From Nocardioides humi (GTDB lineage Bacteria > Actinomycetota > Actinomycetes > Propionibacteriales > Nocardioidaceae): 64,000 nucleotides of DNA. Below the pieces are notes generated by a model. That model was not told the DNA's origin. It made no database searches and saw only the letters and a list, made by a program, of their open reading frames with translations. The DNA lies in the NCBI RefSeq assembly GCF_006494775.1, contig NZ_CP041146.1, forward strand, positions 3,844,001 through 3,908,000, written 5' to 3'. The first letter of the stretch is position 1, and each line of letters starts with the position of its first letter. Made by a program: the position numbers and the translations under genes. Shown here piece by piece: positions 17,236 to 24,782 of the stretch.

Positions 17236-18192
17236 ATGACGCTTGCGCTGTGCACGCTGTCGCATTCCCCGCTGATCGGCGTGAACCAGCCCGCACCGGA
17301 CGTGGTGGCGGAGGTCGACGGTGCGCTCGCCCGAGCACGGGAGCATGTTCGTGCCTTCTCGCCCGACCTGGCGGTCATCTTCGGGCCGGACCACTTCAAC
17401 GGCGTCTTCTACGACATGCTGCCTCCCTTCTGCGTCGGCGCCGGTGCGGAGTCGATCGGGGACTGGAGGACGTCGGCAGGCCCGCTCGCGGTCGACACCG
17501 AGGCTGCGCGCACGATCCACCGCCAGGCGCTCGCCGCCGGCCTCGACCTGGCCGTGTCCGAGCGGATGCAGGTCGACCACGGGATCGCGCAGCCGCTGGA
17601 GTTCCTGTTCGGATCCATCGACGCCGTCCCGGTCGTCCCGGTCTTCGTCAACTGTGCGGCGCCGCCACTGGGCCCGACCGAGCGGATCCGCCTGCTCGGG
17701 GAGGCGGTGGGCCGAGCGGTGTCGGTGTCGGGTCGCCGGGTGCTGTTGATCGGGTCGGGGGGCCTGTCCCACGATCCGCCCATCCCCGCGCTGGAGGGCG
17801 CGAGCCCGGAGGTGGCCGAGCGGCTTATCGCCGGCAGGAACCCCGACGAGGATACGGTCGCGACGCGCGTGGCGCGTGTGGTCGCGACGGCCCAGGAGCT
17901 GGCGGCCGGCACATCCGACCGGGCCCCGCTCGCGCCCGAATGGGACGCTGAGGTGATGGAGACGCTCGCCCGAGGCAGGCTCTCGGAGTTCGACTCCTGG
18001 TCCCCGGAGGACTTCGCCGCCGAGGCGGGAAACGCGGCGCACGAGGTGCGGACATGGATCGCGGCCTTCGCCGCACTCGGCACGGCGGGCGCCTATCGCG
18101 TCACCTCGACCTACTACCGACCCATCCCCGAATGGATCGCGGGCTTCGCCATCATGACCGCGGTCGTCGACGAGCAGAAGGTGACCCGATGA
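17236..18192 (+). CDS. mhpB: Extradiol catechol 2,3-dioxygenase, MhpB-like (class III)
   Basis: A class III ring-cleaving dioxygenase of 318 residues. It shows the family opening LALCTLSHSPLIGVN with the iron-ligand His, FGPDHFNGVFYDM with a second His, DHGIAQPLEFLF, and GSGGLSHDPPIP. It should cleave a 2,3-dihydroxyphenyl-alkanoate next to the hydroxyls, using Fe(II) and O2. It heads a nine-gene operon in which every neighbour overlaps or nearly touches the next. A GAAAGGA ribosome site precedes the ATG. The side chain of the true substrate is not set by sequence; see the finding on hydroxyacid enzymes in the operon. Confidence 0.88.
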   Translation: MTLALCTLSHSPLIGVNQPAPDVVAEVDGALARAREHVRAFSPDLAVIFGPDHFNGVFYDMLPPFCVGAGAESIGDWRTSAGPLAVDTEAARTIHRQALAAGLDLAVSERMQVDHGIAQPLEFLFGSIDAVPVVPVFVNCAAPPLGPTERIRLLGEAVGRAVSVSGRRVLLIGSGGLSHDPPIPALEGASPEVAERLIAGRNPDEDTVATRVARVVATAQELAAGTSDRAPLAPEWDAEVMETLARGRLSEFDSWSPEDFAAEAGNAAHEVRTWIAAFAALGTAGAYRVTSTYYRPIPEWIAGFAIMTAVVDEQKVTR

Positions 18193-18998
18193 ACAGCACG
18201 ACGCATCTCGTCCGAGGCCAGGACCTGTCACTGCAGGTGACGGAGGTCGGGCAGGGGGAGCCGATCGTGTGGCTGCACGGAAGCGGCCCGGGCGCGACGG
18301 GGATGAGTAACTTCGGCGGCAACCTCCCCGCGTTCGACGGCTATCGCCACCTGGTCTTCGACCTGCCCCGGTACGGCGGTTCGGACCGCGTCACGATCGA
18401 CGAGCCGTTGGTGCCCTTCGCGGCGCGCAATGTCGTGGCCGTGCTCGAGGCGATGGCTGTCGAGCGCTTCCACGTCGTCGGCAACTCCTTCGGCGGATCG
18501 GTCGGCATCAAGATCGCGGCCGACCACCCCGATCGGGTCCGCCGGCTGGTGGTCAACGCGGGTGGCGCCCGACCGCAGGACGCGTCGGGGCGGTCCCCGG
18601 GACTGGCGCTCCTCTGGGGCTATATGGAGAAGCAGCAGCCCACCCGGGACGACATGGCCGAGTTCATCGACGCGATGGTGGTGGACAAGAGCCTGGTGAC
18701 CGACCGGCTCGTCGACGAGCGTTACGAGGCGAGCCTGAGGACCCATCCCGAGCTCGAGACGCTTCCGCCGGTCTTCGGCGACCTCCTGCCGGACCTCCCG
18801 CGGGTGGAGGCGCCGACCCTGCTGCTGTGGGGGCGTGAGGACGTCTTCCTTCCGATCGAGCGCGCGCTGGTCAACGTCCGGGGAATCCCGAACGCCGAGC
18901 TGCGCGTCATCCCCGGGTGCGGCCACTGGGTGCAGGTCGAGGCGCGGGAGTACTTCGACGCGGCCGTACGGCGGTTCCTGGACGAGGCGGCTCCGTGA
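18189..18998 (+). CDS. mhpC: Alpha/beta hydrolase, MhpC-like ring-fission product hydrolase
   Basis: A C-C bond hydrolase of 269 residues that acts after the dioxygenase. It has the oxyanion motif WLHGSGPGATGMSNF typical of meta-cleavage hydrolases, nucleophile Ser in GNSFGG (near residue 101), acidic residue in WGREDVF, and catalytic His in GCGHW near the C-terminus. It would split the ring-opened product into 2-hydroxypentadienoate and the side-chain acid. The ATG overlaps the dioxygenase stop by 4 bp. The next pathway steps (MhpD, E, F types) are not in the window and must lie elsewhere if the pathway is complete. Confidence 0.88.
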   Translation: MNSTTHLVRGQDLSLQVTEVGQGEPIVWLHGSGPGATGMSNFGGNLPAFDGYRHLVFDLPRYGGSDRVTIDEPLVPFAARNVVAVLEAMAVERFHVVGNSFGGSVGIKIAADHPDRVRRLVVNAGGARPQDASGRSPGLALLWGYMEKQQPTRDDMAEFIDAMVVDKSLVTDRLVDERYEASLRTHPELETLPPVFGDLLPDLPRVEAPTLLLWGREDVFLPIERALVNVRGIPNAELRVIPGCGHWVQVEAREYFDAAVRRFLDEAAP

Positions 18999-19759
18999 GC
19001 GCCCTGCTGTCGGTGGAGAGCCTCACCGTGCGTTTCGGGGGTCTGGCGGCGGTCGACGACGTCAGCATCCTCGTCGAGGAGGGCGAGATCGCGGGTCTCG
19101 TCGGCCCGAACGGCGCCGGCAAGACCACGCTGTTCAACGCGATCACCCGCAATGTCGACCCGGAACGCGGGACCGTGCGGATCGACGGCCACGACATCAG
19201 CGGCCGCCGGCCCGAGGACCTGGCGGCGCTGGGCCTGCGTCGTACCTTCCAGAACCTCGCTCTCTTCGAGAGCCAGGACGTTCGTACGAACGTGCTGATC
19301 GGCGCCCACACCGGAGCCCGGACCGGATGGCTCCGAGCAGCACTCGGCTGGGGCGTGCGGGCCGAGGAGCGGGCGCTCGGCGCGCGTGCCGACCATCTGC
19401 TCGAGGTCCTCGACCTTGAGCAGATGGGCGGCGCGGTCGTCGCCGACCTGCCGTTCGGCACGATGAAGCGCGTCGAGCTCGCTCGGGCGCTGGCCTCCCG
19501 GCCGCGCGTGCTGCTCCTGGACGAGCCGGCGAACGGACTGCGGGAGGCGGAGGTTCTCGAGCTGGAAGCGCTGCTGCGGCGCATCCGTGACGAGTTCGGA
19601 GTGACGATCGTGATGGTCGACCATCACGTCCGCCTGGTGATGTCGCTGTGCGACCACGTGGTGGCGCTCGCTGCCGGTCGGGTCATCGCCGACGGCACGG
19701 CACGCGAGACCCGGAGCGATCCGGCGGTGCGCCGGGTCTTCCTCGGTGAGTCGGCATGA
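18995..19759 (+). CDS. Branched-chain-type ABC transporter ATP-binding protein (LivG-like)
   Basis: An ABC ATPase of 254 residues with Walker A GPNGAGKTT (near residues 38-46), Q-loop RRTFQNLALF, Walker B VLLLDEPANGL and H-loop MVDHHV. The signature motif is unusual, LPFGTMKR where LSxGQ is expected, as seen in some LivG proteins. The GTG at 18995 overlaps the hydrolase stop. It forms, with the next four genes, a HAAT-type importer; the genetic setting suggests aromatic acid rather than amino acid uptake. Confidence 0.88.
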   Translation: MSALLSVESLTVRFGGLAAVDDVSILVEEGEIAGLVGPNGAGKTTLFNAITRNVDPERGTVRIDGHDISGRRPEDLAALGLRRTFQNLALFESQDVRTNVLIGAHTGARTGWLRAALGWGVRAEERALGARADHLLEVLDLEQMGGAVVADLPFGTMKRVELARALASRPRVLLLDEPANGLREAEVLELEALLRRIRDEFGVTIVMVDHHVRLVMSLCDHVVALAAGRVIADGTARETRSDPAVRRVFLGESA

Positions 19760-20505
19760 GACCCGCGACGGACCCCCCGGTCGCGGAGCCTCTCCTCAGC
19801 GTGCAGGGACTCCACGCGGGGTACGGGCACGGTGAGGTGCTGCACGGCATCGACGTCACGGTGCCGCGCGGCCAGGTCGTCGTCCTCCTCGGTGCCAACG
19901 GGGCAGGCAAGACGACGCTGATGAGGTGTATCTCGGGCGAGCTCCGGGCCACGGGGCGGATCGAGCTCGATGGCGACGCTCTCGGCGGCCTCCCGGCGCA
20001 CCAGATCAGCCGGCGGGGAGTGGCGCTGGTGCCCCAGGGCCGGGGCACGTTCGCCGACCTGTCGGTCCGGGACAACCTCGCCGTCGCCGCTTTGCAGCTG
20101 CCGCGGGCGGAGCGGGACGTCGAGATGGAGCGCTGGCTCGACCGTTTCCCCCGACTGGCCGAGCGGTCGAAGGTCGCGGCCGGCATGCTCTCCGGCGGAG
20201 AGCAGCAGATGCTGGCCATCGCCCGGGCGTGCATCGGCCGTCCCCGCGTCCTGATGTGCGACGAGCCGAGCCTCGGTCTGTCGCCGGCGATGAGCAAGGA
20301 GGTCTTCGAGGTCTTCGAGCAGCTGCACGACGAGAGCGGACTGGCGATGCTCATCGTCGAGCAGAACGCCGGCCTGGCGCTCGGCGTCGCCGACCTGGCC
20401 CTGGTGATCGAAGGCGGGCGCATCGTGTGGCGGGGCACGCCACGGGACCTGCACGACGACGACGCGCTGGTCAGCGCCTACATCGGCGACCTGGAGGAGA
20501 TCTGA
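19756..20505 (+). CDS. Branched-chain-type ABC transporter ATP-binding protein (LivF-like)
   Basis: The second ATPase of the importer, 249 residues, with Walker A GANGAGKTT, Q-loop VPQGRGTF, a full signature LSGGEQQM, Walker B VLMCDEPSLGL and H-loop IVEQN. The short form and the LSPAM segment are typical of LivF. The ATG overlaps the LivG-like stop by 4 bp. It pairs with the LivG-like ATPase on the cytoplasmic face of the two permeases. Confidence 0.88.
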   Translation: MRPATDPPVAEPLLSVQGLHAGYGHGEVLHGIDVTVPRGQVVVLLGANGAGKTTLMRCISGELRATGRIELDGDALGGLPAHQISRRGVALVPQGRGTFADLSVRDNLAVAALQLPRAERDVEMERWLDRFPRLAERSKVAAGMLSGGEQQMLAIARACIGRPRVLMCDEPSLGLSPAMSKEVFEVFEQLHDESGLAMLIVEQNAGLALGVADLALVIEGGRIVWRGTPRDLHDDDALVSAYIGDLEEI

Positions 20506-21395
20506 TGACCGACGTCGTCCAGACGATCGTCAACTCGGCGACGATCGGGTGCAGCTATGCGCTGCTCGCCATCGGCCTCGTGCTGGTGTACCGGGCGAGC
20601 CAGAGCGTCAACTTCGGCCAGGGCGAGCTCGGCACCCTCACGGCCTTCTTCGTCCTGTTCCTGATCGGTCGGTCGGTGCCCCTGGCGGTGGCACTGGTCA
20701 TCGCCGTGGTCTGCGGGTTCGCGATCTGTGCCGGCATCTACCTCCTCGTGGTGCGCCGGGCGCCGTCGCGCTCGGAGTCGACGACCGTTCTGGTCGGGAC
20801 CGCGCTGTTCCTGGGCGTCAACTCGATCTGCGCCGTCGTCTGGGACACCAACTCGCACGCGGTCCCCAGCCTGTTCCCGGACGGCGTCCACGACTTCGTC
20901 GCCGTGGGAGGCGTGCGTCTGTACTACGAGTCGCTGGGCAATGTCGGCGTCCTGGCACTCACGGTGGCCCTGCTCTCGCTCCTGCTCACCCGTACCTCGA
21001 TCGGTCTCCAGATGCGGGCGGTCGCCTCCAATCCGGGATCGGCGGCCCTGGCCGGTGTGTCCGTGGGCTCGGTGCTGGTGCTGTCCTGGGGGCTGGCCGG
21101 TGTGGCCGGCTCGCTGGCCGGGGCGACCACGGCGCCGTCGAGCTCGCTGTCGACCAACATGATGTTCGACGTCCTGCTCTACGGCCTGGCCGGCGCGACG
21201 CTCGGCGGCCTGAACAGCCTCAAGGGCGCCGTCGTCGGGGGGATCGGGGTGGCGGTGGTCGCCGACCTCATCGCGACCTATGTCCCCGGCGTGGAGCAGG
21301 AGCTCAAGCAGGCGGTGGCGATGGCACTCATCATCGCCGTCCTGGTCCTCAGGCCCGCCGGGCTGTTCGGAACCGTGGAGGCCCGCCGTGTCTGA
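20505..21395 (+). CDS. Branched-chain-type ABC transporter permease (LivH-like)
   Basis: An integral membrane permease of 296 residues with about eight hydrophobic segments. The family hallmarks include ALLAIGLVLVYRASQSVNFGQGELG near the start (read in parts) and LYGLAGATLGGLNSLKGAVVGG near the end, with the EAA-type loop between segments. The ATG shares one base with the LivF-like stop (TGATG). It forms the membrane channel with the LivM-like protein. Confidence 0.88.
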   Translation: MTDVVQTIVNSATIGCSYALLAIGLVLVYRASQSVNFGQGELGTLTAFFVLFLIGRSVPLAVALVIAVVCGFAICAGIYLLVVRRAPSRSESTTVLVGTALFLGVNSICAVVWDTNSHAVPSLFPDGVHDFVAVGGVRLYYESLGNVGVLALTVALLSLLLTRTSIGLQMRAVASNPGSAALAGVSVGSVLVLSWGLAGVAGSLAGATTAPSSSLSTNMMFDVLLYGLAGATLGGLNSLKGAVVGGIGVAVVADLIATYVPGVEQELKQAVAMALIIAVLVLRPAGLFGTVEARRV

Positions 21396-22488
21396 CCGGA
21401 GCGTCGTCGAGAACGAGACGGCCATGTCACCCATCGAGGTCCGCGGCGAGGACCAGGCCCATTCCCGAGGCAGCCTGCGCCGTGTCCCCGTGGGCACCGT
21501 GCTCGCGGTCGTCGCCGGGCTCGCGGCCGTCTACTTCGTCCCCTATGTCGTCAGCGGGTCGATGCTGGCCCTGATGCTCAGCGCGGTCATCGCCGCCATC
21601 GCCATCCTGGGCCTGAACCTGCTGTTCGGCTACTGCGGACAGATCTCCATCGGGCACGCGGCCTTCCTCGGGATCGGGGCCTATGTGTCGGCCGTCCTGG
21701 TGATCGAGTCGGGCTGGTCCTATCCCGTGGCGGTCCCGGTGTCGATGCTCGTCGCCTTCGCGGTGGGAGCGACGGTCAGCATCCCTGCGCTGCGTCTCAA
21801 GGGCCTCTATCTCGCCCTGCTGACCCTGGCGGTCGGCGTGACCTTCCCGAGCGTCGTCCGGCGGCTGGAGGGCATCACCCAGGGTGACCGCGGCATGTTC
21901 GGTGTCCAGTGGCGGGCGCCGTCGTGGACGGGGCTGGTCGGGTTCGAGGGTCAGATCATCTGGATGTTCTGGACGGCCGGCGCGTGCTTGGTGCTGTCCT
22001 GCCTGGTCGTGCACAACATCGTGTCGTCGCGCATCGGACGGTCCCTCGTGGCGATCCGTGACCACGAGGTCGCGGCGGCCTCGGCGGGCGTGCCCATCGC
22101 CCGGACCAAGGCGATGGCGTTCGGCACGGCGGGTGCGTTCGGCGCCCTGGCGGGCGGGCTGACCGCGGCGTCGGTCGGTGTCATCACGCCGAGCCAGTTC
22201 GGACTGCTGCAGTCCATCGAACTCCTCGTGGCCGTGGTCGTGGGCGGTGCCGCGTCGATCCGCGGATCCCTGTACGGCGGCGCCTTCTACGTCTTCATTC
22301 CCTACTACGCGTCGGAGGTCGCGTCCGGCGAGCTGGCACAGGCAGTGTTCGCGGTCTCGATCCTCATCGCGCTCTTCGTCGCGCCACGCGGAGTCGACGG
22401 GCTCGCCGTCGACCTCCTCCGCCGTGTGCGTGGCCGTCGTCGGTCCCGTCCGGGGCTGCCCGACATTCCGTCCTCGGGCCACCACTGA
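21388..22488 (+). CDS. Branched-chain-type ABC transporter permease (LivM-like)
   Basis: The second permease, 366 residues, with an N-terminal cytoplasmic tail of about 30 residues and about nine to ten membrane segments. LivM marks are LNLLFGYCGQISIGHAAFLGIGAY (read in parts), ALRLKGLYLALLTLA and VVVGGAASIRGSLYG. The GTG at 21388 overlaps the LivH-like stop by 8 bp. An in-frame ATG lies 12 codons downstream and could also serve. Confidence 0.87.
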   Translation: MSDRSVVENETAMSPIEVRGEDQAHSRGSLRRVPVGTVLAVVAGLAAVYFVPYVVSGSMLALMLSAVIAAIAILGLNLLFGYCGQISIGHAAFLGIGAYVSAVLVIESGWSYPVAVPVSMLVAFAVGATVSIPALRLKGLYLALLTLAVGVTFPSVVRRLEGITQGDRGMFGVQWRAPSWTGLVGFEGQIIWMFWTAGACLVLSCLVVHNIVSSRIGRSLVAIRDHEVAAASAGVPIARTKAMAFGTAGAFGALAGGLTAASVGVITPSQFGLLQSIELLVAVVVGGAASIRGSLYGGAFYVFIPYYASEVASGELAQAVFAVSILIALFVAPRGVDGLAVDLLRRVRGRRRSRPGLPDIPSSGHH

Positions 22489-22498
22489 AAGGAAAACC

Positions 22499-23734
22499 AT
22501 GAGAAATCGTCCGTGGCGGCTCAGCGCCGTGGCGGTGCTGACCGTCGGCGCCCTGGCAGCCTGCGGAAGCCCGCAGGGTAGCGAGTCCTCCTCGTCGTCG
22601 GGCTGTCCCGCGAACGCGTCGGAGCCGATCGGTGACACGATCAAGCTCGGCTCGACCATGCCCCTGTCGGGACAGCTGGCCTCGGTGGGCCAGAACCGGG
22701 CCGGCGTGGAGGCCCTGGTCGAGTCCGTCAACGCCGAGGGCGGTATCGACGGCAAGAAGCTGGAGTTGACCGTGCTGGACGACAAGGGCGACCCGGCGCG
22801 TGCCGTGTCGAACGTCCAGCGGCTCATCTCCCAGGAGGACGTCGACGCCCTGATCGCCGTCACCACGACGCCGGTCAACCTGGCCATCGGCGAGTTCGCG
22901 GTCGAGCAGTGCGTCCCCAACCTGTTCGCGCTGACCGGCGATGCCCGGTTCACGGCCGCCCAGTTCAAGGGCATGATCCCGGCCTCTGACCCGTACGACA
23001 CGCAGGCGAAGGCACTGGTCGAGGACATCCGCGCCGAGGCCGGCGAGGACGCCACCATCGGGGTGCTGCAGGTAGAGAGCGACTCCGGGGCCGGTCTGAC
23101 CGACAGCCTCAAGCGGGTCGCGGAGGAGGCCGGGATGACCGTCCTGCCGCCGCAGACGGTGGCGCCTACCGACTCGGCGCCCCCGACGTCGCAGATCCAG
23201 GCCCTCAAGGACGAGGCCGACGTGCTGGCGATGTTCCTCTCGCCGTTCCAGTGCCCGCCGGCGCTGCAGGCCCTGGGCCGCTCGGGGTGGGAGACGCAGG
23301 TCTACGTCGGAGACTTCTGCGCTTACCCCAGCGTCCTCGAGCCGGCAGGTGACCTGGCCAACGGAGTGCGGAGCGTCAACTGGATTGTCGATCCCAACGA
23401 CGGCGCCAGCGCCGAGCGACAGGACGTCAAGGACTATCTCGCGGCGGTCGAGGGGAAGGCGCCGCCGGCGGCGGTGACCTCCTTCGCCGAGACCGGTTAC
23501 GTCAGCGCCGCCGGCGCGATCGCCTACATCCGCTCGATCGCGGAGGACGGGGAGCTGACCCGTCTCGAGCTCTTCGAGGGCGTCGAGGCGATCGAAGACC
23601 TCCAGGTGCCGCTGCTGTTCGACGGGATCAAGGTGCGCACGTCCGAGGGAGATGTCAGCCCGTGGAGCGCGGTTAACATCATCGAGTACCAGGACGGCAC
23701 CTACGCCTCGATCCGACAGGTTGCGGTTGACTGA
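22499..23734 (+). CDS. ABC transporter substrate-binding lipoprotein (LivJ/PBP type 1)
   Basis: A 411-residue periplasmic-binding-type lipoprotein. The signal peptide ends in a lipobox LAACG, so the mature protein is anchored by an N-terminal lipid outside the membrane. The fold marks are DTIKLGSTMPLSGQLASVG and VNAEGGIDGKKLELTVLDD (read in parts), typical of Peripla_BP_6 members that bind branched-chain amino acids or aromatic acids. The ATG has a strong AAAGGA site. It lies after the permeases, unlike many Liv operons. Confidence 0.88.
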   Translation: MRNRPWRLSAVAVLTVGALAACGSPQGSESSSSSGCPANASEPIGDTIKLGSTMPLSGQLASVGQNRAGVEALVESVNAEGGIDGKKLELTVLDDKGDPARAVSNVQRLISQEDVDALIAVTTTPVNLAIGEFAVEQCVPNLFALTGDARFTAAQFKGMIPASDPYDTQAKALVEDIRAEAGEDATIGVLQVESDSGAGLTDSLKRVAEEAGMTVLPPQTVAPTDSAPPTSQIQALKDEADVLAMFLSPFQCPPALQALGRSGWETQVYVGDFCAYPSVLEPAGDLANGVRSVNWIVDPNDGASAERQDVKDYLAAVEGKAPPAAVTSFAETGYVSAAGAIAYIRSIAEDGELTRLELFEGVEAIEDLQVPLLFDGIKVRTSEGDVSPWSAVNIIEYQDGTYASIRQVAVD

Positions 23735-24782
23735 CAGCGGTGGGGCGGGGCGCGAGCCCCGCCCCACCGACACCGTCACGCTGCCCGTCGTCGAGCTCGT
23801 CGACCTGGTGCGACGAGCGCTGGAGCACGCCGGGCTCCCTCCGGAGGAGGCCGCGGGCTCGGCCCGGGTCTGCGTCGCCGCCGAGGTCCGCGGCAAGCGG
23901 ACGCACGGCCTCACCTTGCTGCCGCAGCTCATCGATCAGTACCAGGAGGGCGAGAAGCGTCGTCGACCGGTCTCGGTGGTCGCCCGGAGCGTCGTCTCCG
24001 AGCAGCTCGACGGCGGCTTCAACGCCTCGCTCCACCTGCATGCGCAGGCGGCCTCGCGGGCAGCGAGTCTGGCGTCGGAGGTCGGAGTCGGACTGGTCTC
24101 GATCGTCAACGCCGGGGTCAGCGGAGCGTTGGGCGTGCACGTCGAGGAGATGGCGCGGCGTGGCGTGGTGGCGATCGCGATCAACAGCACGCCTGCGGTG
24201 GTCGTGCCGCTGGGAGGATCGGAGCCGCTGCTGGGAACCAACCCGATGGCGTGGGCGGTGCCCCGGCGCGACGGACATCCCGTCGTACTCGACATGGCCA
24301 CCTCCTCGATCGCTTACCACGCGCTGCGACGAGCCGTCGCGGAGGGCAGGCCCGTGCCCCGGGGCGTGGTGGTGGATGCCCAGGGGGCGGTCACCACGGA
24401 CCTGGACGAGGCGGTCCGCCCCGACGGACGACCGCGGATCCTGCCGTTTGGCGGGCACCGCGGGTCGGCGCTGTCGATCCTCATCGAGCTCACCGTCGCA
24501 GCCGGTCTCGGACAGGCGGTCGGCTCCGCGAAGGCCCAGGCGCCGCTGGGCGCCGCGGTCGACTTCCCCGGCGTGTACCTCGCCTGGCGGCCGGACGTGA
24601 TCGGGTCCGAGTCGGACTACCACGCCGCCACCGAGCAGCTGCTCGCCGACCTCGTCGCGGGGGGAGCGACCTATCCGGGACGCTCCGCCGAGGCGCGCCT
24701 CGACCTGGCCGCCGCCGAAGGGCGGGTGGAGGTGGTGCGGCGGTCGGTGCAGGACGTGACCGACCTGCTCGCGCAGTCGTGA
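23727..24782 (+). CDS. Ldh2/malate-L-lactate-type NAD(P)-dependent dehydrogenase
   Basis: A 351-residue member of the Ldh_2 family, a fold distinct from classical lactate dehydrogenase. Marks are EVRGKRTHGLTLLPQLIDQY near residue 55 (read in parts) with the catalytic His, INSTPAVVVPLGGSEPLLGTNPMAWAVPR, and FGGHRGSALSILIELTVAAG. Members oxidise malate, sulfolactate, ureidoglycolate or similar 2-hydroxyacids, or reduce imines. The likely start is the TTG at 23727, overlapping the previous stop by 8 bp; no better in-frame start precedes the conserved region. In this operon it could process a hydroxyacid set free by the hydrolase. Confidence 0.83.
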   Translation: MTDSGGAGREPRPTDTVTLPVVELVDLVRRALEHAGLPPEEAAGSARVCVAAEVRGKRTHGLTLLPQLIDQYQEGEKRRRPVSVVARSVVSEQLDGGFNASLHLHAQAASRAASLASEVGVGLVSIVNAGVSGALGVHVEEMARRGVVAIAINSTPAVVVPLGGSEPLLGTNPMAWAVPRRDGHPVVLDMATSSIAYHALRRAVAEGRPVPRGVVVDAQGAVTTDLDEAVRPDGRPRILPFGGHRGSALSILIELTVAAGLGQAVGSAKAQAPLGAAVDFPGVYLAWRPDVIGSESDYHAATEQLLADLVAGGATYPGRSAEARLDLAAAEGRVEVVRRSVQDVTDLLAQS